DNA of 64,000 nucleotides, from positions 124,001 through 188,000 of the forward strand of contig NZ_FNRL01000008.1 of the NCBI RefSeq assembly GCF_900107795.1. Direction: 5' to 3'. Shown here piece by piece: positions 41,029-48,714 of this stretch. The position numbers and the translations under genes were made by a program. The notes under the pieces were generated by a model. It made no database searches, was not told the origin of the DNA, and was given only the letters and a program-made list of their open reading frames with translations. Position 1 is the first letter of the stretch, and each line of letters starts with the position of its first letter. Source of the stretch: Chitinophaga terrae (ex Kim and Jung 2007) (GTDB lineage: Bacteria > Bacteroidota > Bacteroidia > Chitinophagales > Chitinophagaceae).

Positions 41029-41436
41029 ATGGCAACAAGTATTTTCGTCAACCTGCCTGTTAAAGATCTGCAGCGCAGTATCGGTTTCTTCACCAGCCTC
41101 GGCTATTCTTTCAATCCCCAGTTCACAGATGAAAAAGCGGGTTGCCTGGTAATTTCGGACACTATCTATGCAATGCTATTGCAAAACGATTATTTTAAAA
41201 GCTTTACTGACCAGGAAATAGCAGATACTTCAAAGGTCAATGAAGTGATCCTGGCCCTGACTGCCAACAGCAGGGAAGAAGTAGATGCCATGTTGGATAA
41301 AGCGCTGAAAGCAGGAGCAACCGAACCACGCCCCGCACAGGATTACGGATTTATGTACAACCGTACATTCAACGATCCGGACGGCCATAAATGGGAGATC
41401 GTGTATATGGACCCAAGCGCCATACAAGGACAGTAA
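41029..41436 (+). CDS. VOC-family (glyoxalase-like) protein
   Basis: A 135-residue single-domain protein of the vicinal oxygen chelate family, with paired beta-alpha-beta-beta-beta units: SIFVNLPVKDLQRSIGFFTSLGYSF at the start and TEPRPAQDYGFMYNRTFNDPDGHKWEIVYMD at the end. Similar small proteins (YaeR/PhnB-like and YCR-type) are often of unknown activity. A metal site with His/Glu is suggested by HKWEIV. The ATG at 41029 starts the conserved MATSIFVNLPV. Followed directly by a large terminator. Confidence 0.88.
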   Translation: MATSIFVNLPVKDLQRSIGFFTSLGYSFNPQFTDEKAGCLVISDTIYAMLLQNDYFKSFTDQEIADTSKVNEVILALTANSREEVDAMLDKALKAGATEPRPAQDYGFMYNRTFNDPDGHKWEIVYMDPSAIQGQ

Positions 41437-41448
41437 TTTTACTCTGCC

Positions 41449-41499
41449 GCTTAAAATAAACAGCCGGCTCCCCGCAGGAGCCGGCTGTTTATTTTAAGC
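41449..41499. terminator. Very strong bidirectional terminator
   Basis: Perfect inverted repeat with 23-base arms (41449-41471 and 41477-41499) and the five-base loop CCGCA. The stem has a G+C-rich head and an A+T-rich base, which supplies T-rich ends in both directions. It lies between the convergent VOC and AraC genes and overlaps the AraC stop codon. Confidence 0.9.
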
Positions 41500-42378
41500 G
41501 CCCGACCTCCATAGTTTCCTGAACCTGGCGGGAGTAATGCCTGTGCTCTGTTTAAAGCTGTTATTGAAATAGTTTGGAGAATCGAAATTGAGTATGTAAG
41601 CGATCTCTTTAACCGGCTTATCTGTATTGGCCAGCCATTCCCTGGCTTTCTGCATTTTCAGCTGGTGCTGGTATTGCGCCGGCGCCAGTCCTGTATATTT
41701 CCGGAACATTTTCCGGAACCAGGAATAGCTGATGTTCAGCGCTTGCGCCAGTTCTTCCGGCGGTATTTCTCCACCCGGATGCTCCTGCATCATTGTTTTT
41801 GCCCTGGCAATTTTTGTTACAATTTCAGGGTCGGTGAACTGGTTGTTTTGAATGGTATAATGCAGCAATCCCAGCAACTGTATAACAGTGGAAGATATCA
41901 GCGGCTGGTATCCCGGCTTTTCTTCATAGGCATGCTGGATAATATCCTGGAACAATGCAACCATTTTTTCCTGGTATCCTACCTGGTGTATGGCGTCTGC
42001 TTTCCTGAAGAACTGTTGCTGTACCAGCTGTTCCGCAAAACGACCTTTGAAACCTACCCAATAGGTGGTCCATCCCTCTGCCGCGGGCGAATAGGTATGC
42101 CATTCGCCGGGGAACAACATGATGATCTGGCCTGCACTTACCGTAATGGCAGGTTTGCTTTTTACCCTGAATGTACCTTTCCCTTCTGTGATATAGATCA
42201 GCTGGAACTCCTGCAATATCCTGCCTGTTTCGGGATAAAACCAGTAAGGCGATGGATGATCTTTAGACGGGTAAGCCTGCAGCGGCAGGATCTTTTGCAA
42301 CCCTACTGTTGTAGTGATCAAACCCCATCCCGGATCCTGTTCGTTGACGGTGAGATATTTTATAGCCGGCAGATTCAT
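41494..42378 (-). CDS. AraC-family transcriptional regulator
   Basis: A 294-residue regulator with an N-terminal cupin-like sensor domain (about 35-150, with ITVSAGQIIMLFPGEWHTYSP) and two C-terminal HTH motifs (about 190-290: EELAQALNISYSWFRKMFRKYTGLAPAQYQ and VKEIAYILNFDSPNYFNNSFKQSTGITPARFR). The C-terminus matches the AraC/XylS signature. I used the ATG at 42378 (MNLPAIKYL), which leaves a 123-base divergent promoter region. A longer frame would nearly touch the isomerase gene. It probably responds to a sugar and controls the adjacent isomerase. Confidence 0.88.
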   Translation of the reverse strand: MNLPAIKYLTVNEQDPGWGLITTTVGLQKILPLQAYPSKDHPSPYWFYPETGRILQEFQLIYITEGKGTFRVKSKPAITVSAGQIIMLFPGEWHTYSPAAEGWTTYWVGFKGRFAEQLVQQQFFRKADAIHQVGYQEKMVALFQDIIQHAYEEKPGYQPLISSTVIQLLGLLHYTIQNNQFTDPEIVTKIARAKTMMQEHPGGEIPPEELAQALNISYSWFRKMFRKYTGLAPAQYQHQLKMQKAREWLANTDKPVKEIAYILNFDSPNYFNNSFKQSTGITPARFRKLWRSGA

Positions 42379-42501
42379 AGCAAAAAGATAATGGTTTTTA
42401 AAGTCAGGCCAAAGCCCGGTATCAGAAACCATACTTAATAGGTCACAGATTGTAATAGCGTACCTGTAGCCGGCGCTATTTTTAATCCTCAAATATTTTC
42501 T

Positions 42502-43914
42502 ATGAAAGCAGGTTTATTCGGGATAGGATTATCTACCTACTGGCCCCAGTTTAAGGGTTTGAAAGAAAGGCTGGAAGGCTACCAGCAACAGATCGCCGGC
42601 CGGCTTGGCGCTGAGATCACTTTGGTGAATGCCGGGCTTATAGATTCTATTGAAGGCGCATGGGCGGCGGCAGACCTCTTCCGCAAAGAAGATGTAAGCG
42701 TGATCTTTCTCTATGTTTCTACCTATGCCTTGTCTGCTACCGTTTTGCCCGTAGTGCAAAAAGCCGGGTCTCCGCCGGTGATTATCCTGAACCTGCAGCC
42801 GATCAAAGCAATAGATTACGACTGGTTCAATAAACTGGGCGACAGGGGAGTGATGACAGGCGAGTGGCTGGCCAATTGCCAGGCCTGCGCCGTACCTGAA
42901 ATCGCCAATGTTTTTAACAGGGCAGGTATAAAATTTCACCAGGTCACCGGAACGCTGGATGACGAAGAGGCATGGGAAGAGATCATGGACTGGATCGCAG
43001 CTACCAGGGTAGCAGTACAAATGCAGCATAACCGGTTGGGAGTACTCGGACATTACTATAACGGGATGCTCGATATTTATTCTGATCTCACTTTGCAATG
43101 CGCTACCTTCGGCGGTTTCGTTCAGCACCTGGAAATGTGCGAACTCGACGAACTGAGAAAAGAAGTATCCGCCAGTGAAATTGCAGCGAAGCGTTTAGAG
43201 ATCGCCGAAGCATTTTATGTATTGGACGAATGTCCCGAAGCAGAGCTGGACAGGGCCGCGCATACGGCTGTGGCGATGGATAAACTTGTTGCCCGGCATC
43301 AACTCGGCTCTATCTGTTACTATTACGAAGGCATGCCCGACAATGCGTATGAAGATATTATCTCTTCGGTTATCACGGGCAACTCCATGCTTACTTCCCG
43401 TAATGTACCGGTTGCAGGTGAATATGAAGTGAAGAACATTCAGGCAATGAAAATAATGGACCTTTTCGGGGCGGGAGGATCGTTCACAGAATTCTACGGG
43501 CTGGATTTCAATGAAGAGATCATCCTCATGGGGCACGATGGCCCAGGGCATTTGTCTATTGCCGAAGGAAAACCCATCCTGAAACCTTTGGGCGTTTATC
43601 ATGGCAAACCAGGAAAAGGGCTATCTGTTGAAATGAAAGTAAAGTATGGTCCCGTTACCCTGATGTCGGTGGTAGAGAATCCCGGCAAAGGTTTGAAGCT
43701 GCTGGTAGCGGAAGCGGAATCGGTGCCCGGTCCTATTTTACAAATAGGAAATACTAACGGCAGGTATAAATTCCCTATGCCCATAAAAACTTTTGTAAAC
43801 AACTGGTGCGCCGAAGGGCCTGCACACCATTGCGCCATCGGCACCGGGCATATTGCAGGCAAATTGCAGAAACTGGGAAGTTTATTGAATATTGATGTGA
43901 TAAGGGTTTCTTGA
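42502..43914 (+). CDS. L-fucose/L-arabinose isomerase family protein
   Basis: A 470-residue protein of the fucose/arabinose isomerase fold. The N-terminal Rossmann-like part begins KAGLFGIGLSTYWPQFKGLKERLEGY, and the middle and C-terminal parts include YEGMPDNAYEDIISSVITGNSMLTSRNVPVAGEYEVK and GHDGPGHLSIAEGKPILKPLGVYHGKPGKG. The acid and His metal ligands of the family are probably the E and D/H in these stretches. AraA enzymes are about 500 residues and FucI about 590, so this shorter form belongs to the intermediate uncharacterised group. Divergent from the AraC regulator. Sugar unknown. Confidence 0.85.
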   Translation: MKAGLFGIGLSTYWPQFKGLKERLEGYQQQIAGRLGAEITLVNAGLIDSIEGAWAAADLFRKEDVSVIFLYVSTYALSATVLPVVQKAGSPPVIILNLQPIKAIDYDWFNKLGDRGVMTGEWLANCQACAVPEIANVFNRAGIKFHQVTGTLDDEEAWEEIMDWIAATRVAVQMQHNRLGVLGHYYNGMLDIYSDLTLQCATFGGFVQHLEMCELDELRKEVSASEIAAKRLEIAEAFYVLDECPEAELDRAAHTAVAMDKLVARHQLGSICYYYEGMPDNAYEDIISSVITGNSMLTSRNVPVAGEYEVKNIQAMKIMDLFGAGGSFTEFYGLDFNEEIILMGHDGPGHLSIAEGKPILKPLGVYHGKPGKGLSVEMKVKYGPVTLMSVVENPGKGLKLLVAEAESVPGPILQIGNTNGRYKFPMPIKTFVNNWCAEGPAHHCAIGTGHIAGKLQKLGSLLNIDVIRVS

Positions 43915-43934
43915 CAGAAGAAGTCGTCTTGTAA

Positions 43935-44648
43935 TTAAAAGTACAGTTGTTCTGCCCAGTTAAGTTCTCCCGGCAGTTGCTGATCGCTGAATTCCAGGTG
44001 TACAACCCGGCGATTCCGGTCGTTCGTGCTCCTCGAGGAAGCATGCAGCAATAGCGGCTGCATGATCATTACGCCGCCTTTTTTTACGCTGCAGCTTTGT
44101 TCGGGAGTTGATTCCAGGTTGATGCTTTCGGGTCGTACGATCCTCTTTTTATGAGAGCCTGGAATCACTTTCAGGGCGCCGTTTCCTGCGGTAGTATCAT
44201 CAAGGTGTATGCGGATAGTGTAGATGTTTTCCAGCAGCGCCAGTGGCGGCTGCACGGCATACTGGTCTGGCTTTACCGTCCATGGACCGTAATTATCCAG
44301 TTCTGTTTTTTTATCCACCGAGATAGTGAGATCCTGGTGCCAGGCAACAAACCAGTTCGAATTCCCGGGTTTATCGAAATAGATGGCTTTTACGAGGAAA
44401 TAATCTTTCCCGAAAAGTTCCCGGATTATTCCTTTCAGTGCAGGCGTGAATAAAGCAGACTTAACTTCAGGCACAGCATGCAGGAACCGGCGAATGGCAA
44501 ACAGGTCGGTTGTTTTACGGAATAACGGGTTATTGGTATCTGCCTGTCCGATATGTTGAAGGATATCATTCACCTCTTCTTCAGAAAAAACATCATCTAT
44601 TACCACAAATCCATCTTCGGCCAGGGCTTGCTTATACGTTTCGTACAT
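43935..44648 (-). CDS. Phytanoyl-CoA dioxygenase (PhyH) family protein
   Basis: A non-haem Fe(II)/2-oxoglutarate oxygenase-like protein of 237 residues. The iron triad is visible: H104 and D106 in AWHQDLTI and the distal H202 in LLLHASSRSTNDRNRRVVHLEF, with an Arg about ten residues on for 2-oxoglutarate. IRIHLDDTTAGNGALKVIPGSHKK is typical. The ATG at 44648 (MYETYKQALAEDGFVVIDDVF) starts the conserved region. A start 51 codons upstream is possible but adds an unrelated tail. Divergent from the Dps-like gene. Substrate unknown. Confidence 0.88.
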   Translation of the reverse strand: MYETYKQALAEDGFVVIDDVFSEEEVNDILQHIGQADTNNPLFRKTTDLFAIRRFLHAVPEVKSALFTPALKGIIRELFGKDYFLVKAIYFDKPGNSNWFVAWHQDLTISVDKKTELDNYGPWTVKPDQYAVQPPLALLENIYTIRIHLDDTTAGNGALKVIPGSHKKRIVRPESINLESTPEQSCSVKKGGVMIMQPLLLHASSRSTNDRNRRVVHLEFSDQQLPGELNWAEQLYF

Positions 44649-44815
44649 AGCGAAATTATTGAGCGCCAAGGTACAACGGGCCGGCCTGATTTGCAACATC
44701 TGGCCGGAAGGCATTTGAATGCCATTTGGCTGGTCCGCTATTTGATGAACAGGGTAATTGTAGTAAGAAGTACGTGAAACGGCCTCCTTATTTTTTAACA
44801 TTAAAACTTTAAACT

Positions 44816-45217
44816 ATGAGTTCAACTGCAGTAAAAGACCAGACTAAGACCCAATCGGCGCAAGTTTCTCAGGTGTTTGGAGACATGTTTGCATTCAATA
44901 ACAGTCTTAAACTTATCCACTGGAATATAACAGGTAAAGGAAGCTATGCGGCGCATATAGCGCTGGACGAAGCGATAGAAGACCTGGTAAAAGCTACAGA
45001 CCGCCTGGTGGAAACTACAATGGCGACAATGGGCGATATGAACATCGTTATCCCCGAAACCCGCGCGCCGAAAGATCACATAGGCTACATCGAAGGTTTC
45101 TATGAACACGTTGATGAATGCAGGGACATGTTCAAGGAAAAATTTACACAGTCTATTATCGACGAATACCAGGAAGCCATCAAACAACTTTTATACAGGC
45201 TGAAAAGATTAAGTTAA
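44816..45217 (+). CDS. Dps/ferritin-like protein
   Basis: A 133-residue four-helix protein. The opening FAFNNSLKLIHWNITGKGSYAAHIALDEAIEDLVKATDRLVE parallels Dps (LHWNxxGxxFxxxHxxLDExxxxxxxxxDxxxE), keeping both histidines and the acidic positions of the ferroxidase-like site approximately. It is shorter than Dps (about 160) and its C-terminal half is less similar. I place it in the ferritin-like superfamily (DUF5856-like group). A role in iron or oxidative-stress protection is likely but not shown. Single gene with its own terminator. Confidence 0.78.
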   Translation: MSSTAVKDQTKTQSAQVSQVFGDMFAFNNSLKLIHWNITGKGSYAAHIALDEAIEDLVKATDRLVETTMATMGDMNIVIPETRAPKDHIGYIEGFYEHVDECRDMFKEKFTQSIIDEYQEAIKQLLYRLKRLS

Positions 45218-45227
45218 AATTATTTTA

Positions 45228-45261
45228 ACCAGGGCGGCTAATTTGTTTTAACTGCCCTGGT
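45228..45261 (+). terminator. Terminator of the Dps-like gene
   Basis: Arms ACCAGGGC (45228-45235) and GCCCTGGT (45254-45261) begin 10 bases after the stop codon, with an 18-base A+T-rich loop. No T tract of note follows. Confidence 0.65.
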
Positions 45262-45374
45262 AATTCCACGTTTTGCGATATTTTCTCCCCCCCTTTCTGT
45301 AAAAAAATTTTTTCTCCCCTTCACCCTAATCTGCCAACCGGTTGCCTGGATTAAAAAGAAAACCTAATTCGGGT

Positions 45375-46775
45375 ATGAGACTACGTATATTATTGCTGTT
45401 CTTACTGATCTCTTCTTCCCTGGCCGTGCAGGCGGGAGGCAAGCCTGCTAGGATCGAACTTCAGATCTCCAGGCGTGATAATAATATGTATCCTATTCGC
45501 GTAAGTTTCTATAAGGGGAATGATGAGTATTATGATAAGATGGAAATGTGGCCGATAACCCAGCCTGTAGAAGTAAAGCGGTATGAACTGCCTGCACTTA
45601 CACAAGTGGTCTGGATTGCCGACAAAGCGTTGCTGGTAACGGCAGGAGAGCAGTTAACCGTAAAACTTAAATACCAGTCTGTCCCGGCCGGAGGGTTTTA
45701 CGTGGTGAGCGAGGTTCAGAACCCCGCGAAGCAGTTGTTGCCCTTTAAAATTGACTCCCTGCTGGGGAGAGTGCCAGACAGCCTTGCGTTGAATGACGTA
45801 TTAAACCGGTTGGCCGACCGGGAACAGCAAATAGGCAAGTTATTGGCAGGAACGGCGCTTTTACCGGCAGAAAGGGATATGTTGCAGACCTATGCTGCTA
45901 CCAGGCATTTGAAATTTATGGCAGATTACCTGTCGCTGCATCCTGCGGCGGCGGGCGACAGTGTGTTTGTAAAACGCTATTTTGGGAAATTCAGGATACA
46001 GGACCCGGTCATTTCCGGTATCGGGAACAAGGGAGAACTGATGTCGGTAGTGCAGTGCTGGAGAATGGGATTAGCGCTGAAAGAGGGTTCAGGAATATTG
46101 CAGGACTATGAAAAACTTTTGACGACAGCCGGAAGTAATGAGTTGAAGCAGGTAGCCTGCATGTCGTGGGTCCAGGGAGAACTAAGGGCTAACTACTTTT
46201 CGGGGAACATCAGGAAATTAATTCCGGTGATGTTACAAAAATTGCCTGCATCTTCAACAAAAAAAGCAATAGCGGAACTCTATAAAAGCTATTCAACGTT
46301 GGATAAAGGCCGTGTGGCCTATAATTTCACGATTAACAGTGAAGGAAGAAATGTAAGATTGTCGGATTTCCGGGGTAAGCTGGTAGTGATCGATTTCTGG
46401 GCAACCTGGTGTACCTACTGCAAAGCAAAATTGCCCAGGTACAGGGAAATAAAAGAGCAGTTCGCCGGTAAGCCGGGCATTGTTTTCCTGACGGTTTCCA
46501 TGGATGATATAGGGGAGGCGGAACTATGGAAACAGCTTTCCGAAAAATTCCAGATCACGGGGCCTGACAATTTGCTGATGAACACCGCTTTGGCTGAAAC
46601 TACGAAGATCAGGGAGCAATATAAGCTGACGGGAGTGCCGCGGTATATATTGATCGATGAAAATGGGAAGTTTTTAAACAGCTCCTTATCTATTGCCCTG
46701 GGAGATGAAGTGGTTGAAGAGATTACCAGGTGCTATAACGAAAGATTTCCTGCCGCGGTAACCGCTACCCGGTAA
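45375..46775 (+). CDS. TlpA-like thioredoxin-fold protein, exported
   Basis: A 466-residue exported protein. It has a signal peptide (MRLRILLLFLLISSSLAVQA), an N-terminal beta-rich DUF4369-like part (about 25-120), a helical linker, and a C-terminal TlpA thioredoxin domain (about 335-460) with LSDFRGKLVVIDFWATWCTYCKAKLP. The redox pair is W-C-T-Y-C, and the cis-proline is in TGVPRYILID. Such proteins reduce disulfides in the periplasm and are common next to Bacteroidota uptake loci. The ATG at 45375 gives the signal peptide. It precedes the ECF sigma gene by 147 bases. Confidence 0.88.
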   Translation: MRLRILLLFLLISSSLAVQAGGKPARIELQISRRDNNMYPIRVSFYKGNDEYYDKMEMWPITQPVEVKRYELPALTQVVWIADKALLVTAGEQLTVKLKYQSVPAGGFYVVSEVQNPAKQLLPFKIDSLLGRVPDSLALNDVLNRLADREQQIGKLLAGTALLPAERDMLQTYAATRHLKFMADYLSLHPAAAGDSVFVKRYFGKFRIQDPVISGIGNKGELMSVVQCWRMGLALKEGSGILQDYEKLLTTAGSNELKQVACMSWVQGELRANYFSGNIRKLIPVMLQKLPASSTKKAIAELYKSYSTLDKGRVAYNFTINSEGRNVRLSDFRGKLVVIDFWATWCTYCKAKLPRYREIKEQFAGKPGIVFLTVSMDDIGEAELWKQLSEKFQITGPDNLLMNTALAETTKIREQYKLTGVPRYILIDENGKFLNSSLSIALGDEVVEEITRCYNERFPAAVTATR

Positions 46776-46922
46776 CATCTTTCTTTTTTCTCTAAAAATT
46801 CATCTATGATAAATTTGATTAATGTTCTTTAAAAATAGTAACAGCATTTAGCGGAAAATTTGAAGAAAATTGAATTATTCAGCTATTTTGTGTCTGAAAT
46901 TTAACGGAAGCACAAATGGCCT

Positions 46923-47471
46923 ATGCATCAACCAAAAACAAATAGGTCGGAAGATTTTGAGGAGCTTTTCAGATCGCATTATTCCCATCTTTGTGCAACA
47001 GCTTATTATGTAGTGGACAATGAGGAGGCAGCCAAAGATATTGTACAGGATTTTTTTCTTTATTGCTGGAAGAAGCGGGATGAACTTTCTATCCTGAATT
47101 TTAATAGCTATTCGACCAGGGCGGTAAGAAATGCAGCGCTGAACTACATCAAACGCGCCGGCAGGATAGCCTTCGATTCAACAGCTATTATAGAAGCAAG
47201 CGCAGATCAACTACCCGACGACCAGTATCAACCTGAAGAAAATAAAGAAGCTGCCCTGTGGGCGGCTATTTCCCGTTTGCCTGAACAAAGGCAGCGTATT
47301 TTTTTAATGAGCAACAGGGACGAATTAAAGTATAAAGATATAGCCAGCCAGCTGGGAATTTCCGTCAATACAGTTAAAACCCAGATCAAACTGGCCTACC
47401 AGTTCCTGAGGAAAGAATGTGAATGGATCGTCAGGTTTGTGATATTCTTATATTTTTTATCAAAATCCTGA
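46923..47471 (+). CDS. ECF-type RNA polymerase sigma factor
   Basis: A 182-residue sigma-70 family factor with region 2 (FEELFRSHYSHLCATAYYVVDNEEAAKDIVQDFFLYCWKKRDEL, about residues 12-56) and region 4 (LPEQRQRIFLMSNRDELKYKDIASQLGISVNTVKTQIKLAYQFLR, about 120-165). It belongs to the Bacteroidota group that is paired with FecR-like anti-sigma factors and SusC/SusD. It is expected to transcribe the uptake genes that follow when FecR releases it. The hydrophobic C-terminal tail (IVRFVIFLYFLSKS) is a group feature. Confidence 0.92.
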   Translation: MHQPKTNRSEDFEELFRSHYSHLCATAYYVVDNEEAAKDIVQDFFLYCWKKRDELSILNFNSYSTRAVRNAALNYIKRAGRIAFDSTAIIEASADQLPDDQYQPEENKEAALWAAISRLPEQRQRIFLMSNRDELKYKDIASQLGISVNTVKTQIKLAYQFLRKECEWIVRFVIFLYFLSKS

Positions 47472-47523
47472 TCTTTCCCTTCACCCTTTTTAAACATTAC
47501 GTTGTCTACATACTAACAATTGA

Positions 47524-48657
47524 ATGGAACATTCTGAGAAAAATATTGATTGGGACAAACTGTTAGCTCTCCTGGAAAGTAAAGCAGCCGGGGGAGAGGC
47601 CAATACCCTCACGGAAGAAGAAAAGCAGCTGTTGCAGATGGCTGACGAGATCCGTATGCGCTTAAAAAATAAAGATGCAGCCGGTCTGTTTCCTGCGGAT
47701 GAAGGATGGACAAGGTTCCAACAGGCCATCAGGCAGGAGCCTAAAGTGGTCGGTTACCGGAGATACCTGAAAATAGCAGCTGCTGTAGCAATACTGATCT
47801 TTGCAGGTTGGATGGGCAAACAACTGTTGTTCCATCCTAAAAAGCAGGCTACAATAGCCAACGCACTGCCTGAACAATTCCCTGAAATAAAAATGGCGAA
47901 CGGGAAAAGTATAAGACTGGCCGACAGTGTTGTGGATGTGCAGGCCGGAGGGGCTCATATCCAGGCTTCAGGGAAAAAAGTGGTCTACAAAGCGCTGGAC
48001 CAATCATCGCCCGGTTCAGGAATGGATACCCTGGAGGTGCCCAGGGGGCGCCAGGTGCCCGTGCAATTGGTTGATGGCACCATTGTAACGCTGAATGCCG
48101 AATCGAAAATGGTATTCCCGCAGGCGTTCACTTCAGGTACCAGGACTATAGAGATCTCCGGGGAAGCTTATCTTACCGTGGCTCCCGATGCAGCAAAGCC
48201 GTTCGTTGTCAATGCCGCCGGTGTAGAGATCACGGTGCTGGGAACAGAGTTCAATGTCAATACCTATGATCGTATTATCTATACCACGTTGGTGAACGGA
48301 AAAGTTAAAGTTGCCGCCGCAGGGAAAGCGGTAACGCTGAAACCCGGAGAACAAATGCAGTATAACAGTTCCGGGGGCGATCAGCAGGTACAACAGGTAG
48401 ATACGCATCTGTTCACCGCCTGGAAAGACGGCGTTATCTATTTTGAAGACGCTTCCTTAAAAGCGATCACCAATAGCCTGGCCCGGGATTATGACTATAA
48501 TTTTAAGTTTAAATCGGCAGACCTTATGGACCTGCAGTTTACTATAGAAATACCAAGACCAGCTTCATTACAGGTAGTCCTGGATAAATTGAGCCGGACT
48601 ACAAATAAGATTGTCTTTAGAGTAGAAAATAGAACAGTAATTATAGATAAAAAGTAA
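47524..48657 (+). CDS. FecR-type anti-sigma factor
   Basis: A 377-residue inner-membrane protein with a cytoplasmic N-terminal part (1-85) that should bind the sigma factor and one transmembrane helix (about 86-103, IAAAVAILIFAGWMGKQLLF). The periplasmic FecR domain (about 160-265) contains VPRGRQVPVQLVDGTIVTLNAESKMVFPQAFTSGTRTIEISGEAYLTV, followed by a C-terminal DUF4974 domain (305-377; IEIPRPASLQVVLDKLSRTTN) that contacts the STN domain of the receptor. Placed 52 bases after the sigma gene, as usual for cell-surface signalling loci. Confidence 0.93.
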   Translation: MEHSEKNIDWDKLLALLESKAAGGEANTLTEEEKQLLQMADEIRMRLKNKDAAGLFPADEGWTRFQQAIRQEPKVVGYRRYLKIAAAVAILIFAGWMGKQLLFHPKKQATIANALPEQFPEIKMANGKSIRLADSVVDVQAGGAHIQASGKKVVYKALDQSSPGSGMDTLEVPRGRQVPVQLVDGTIVTLNAESKMVFPQAFTSGTRTIEISGEAYLTVAPDAAKPFVVNAAGVEITVLGTEFNVNTYDRIIYTTLVNGKVKVAAAGKAVTLKPGEQMQYNSSGGDQQVQQVDTHLFTAWKDGVIYFEDASLKAITNSLARDYDYNFKFKSADLMDLQFTIEIPRPASLQVVLDKLSRTTNKIVFRVENRTVIIDKK

Positions 48658-48714
48658 AATCAACCAAAACGGGCATCTACAGCTAACTGTAGCCACTTTG
48701 TAAATGATTGACAG

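Noticed and set aside
43935..44801. A 288-residue form of the PhyH protein.
   Set aside because: The extra 51 residues show no domain and would use most of the divergent promoter region. It is not fully excluded.
45285..45320. Runs of C and an A/T palindrome before the TlpA-like gene.
   Set aside because: Low-complexity sequence with no clear promoter or hairpin function.
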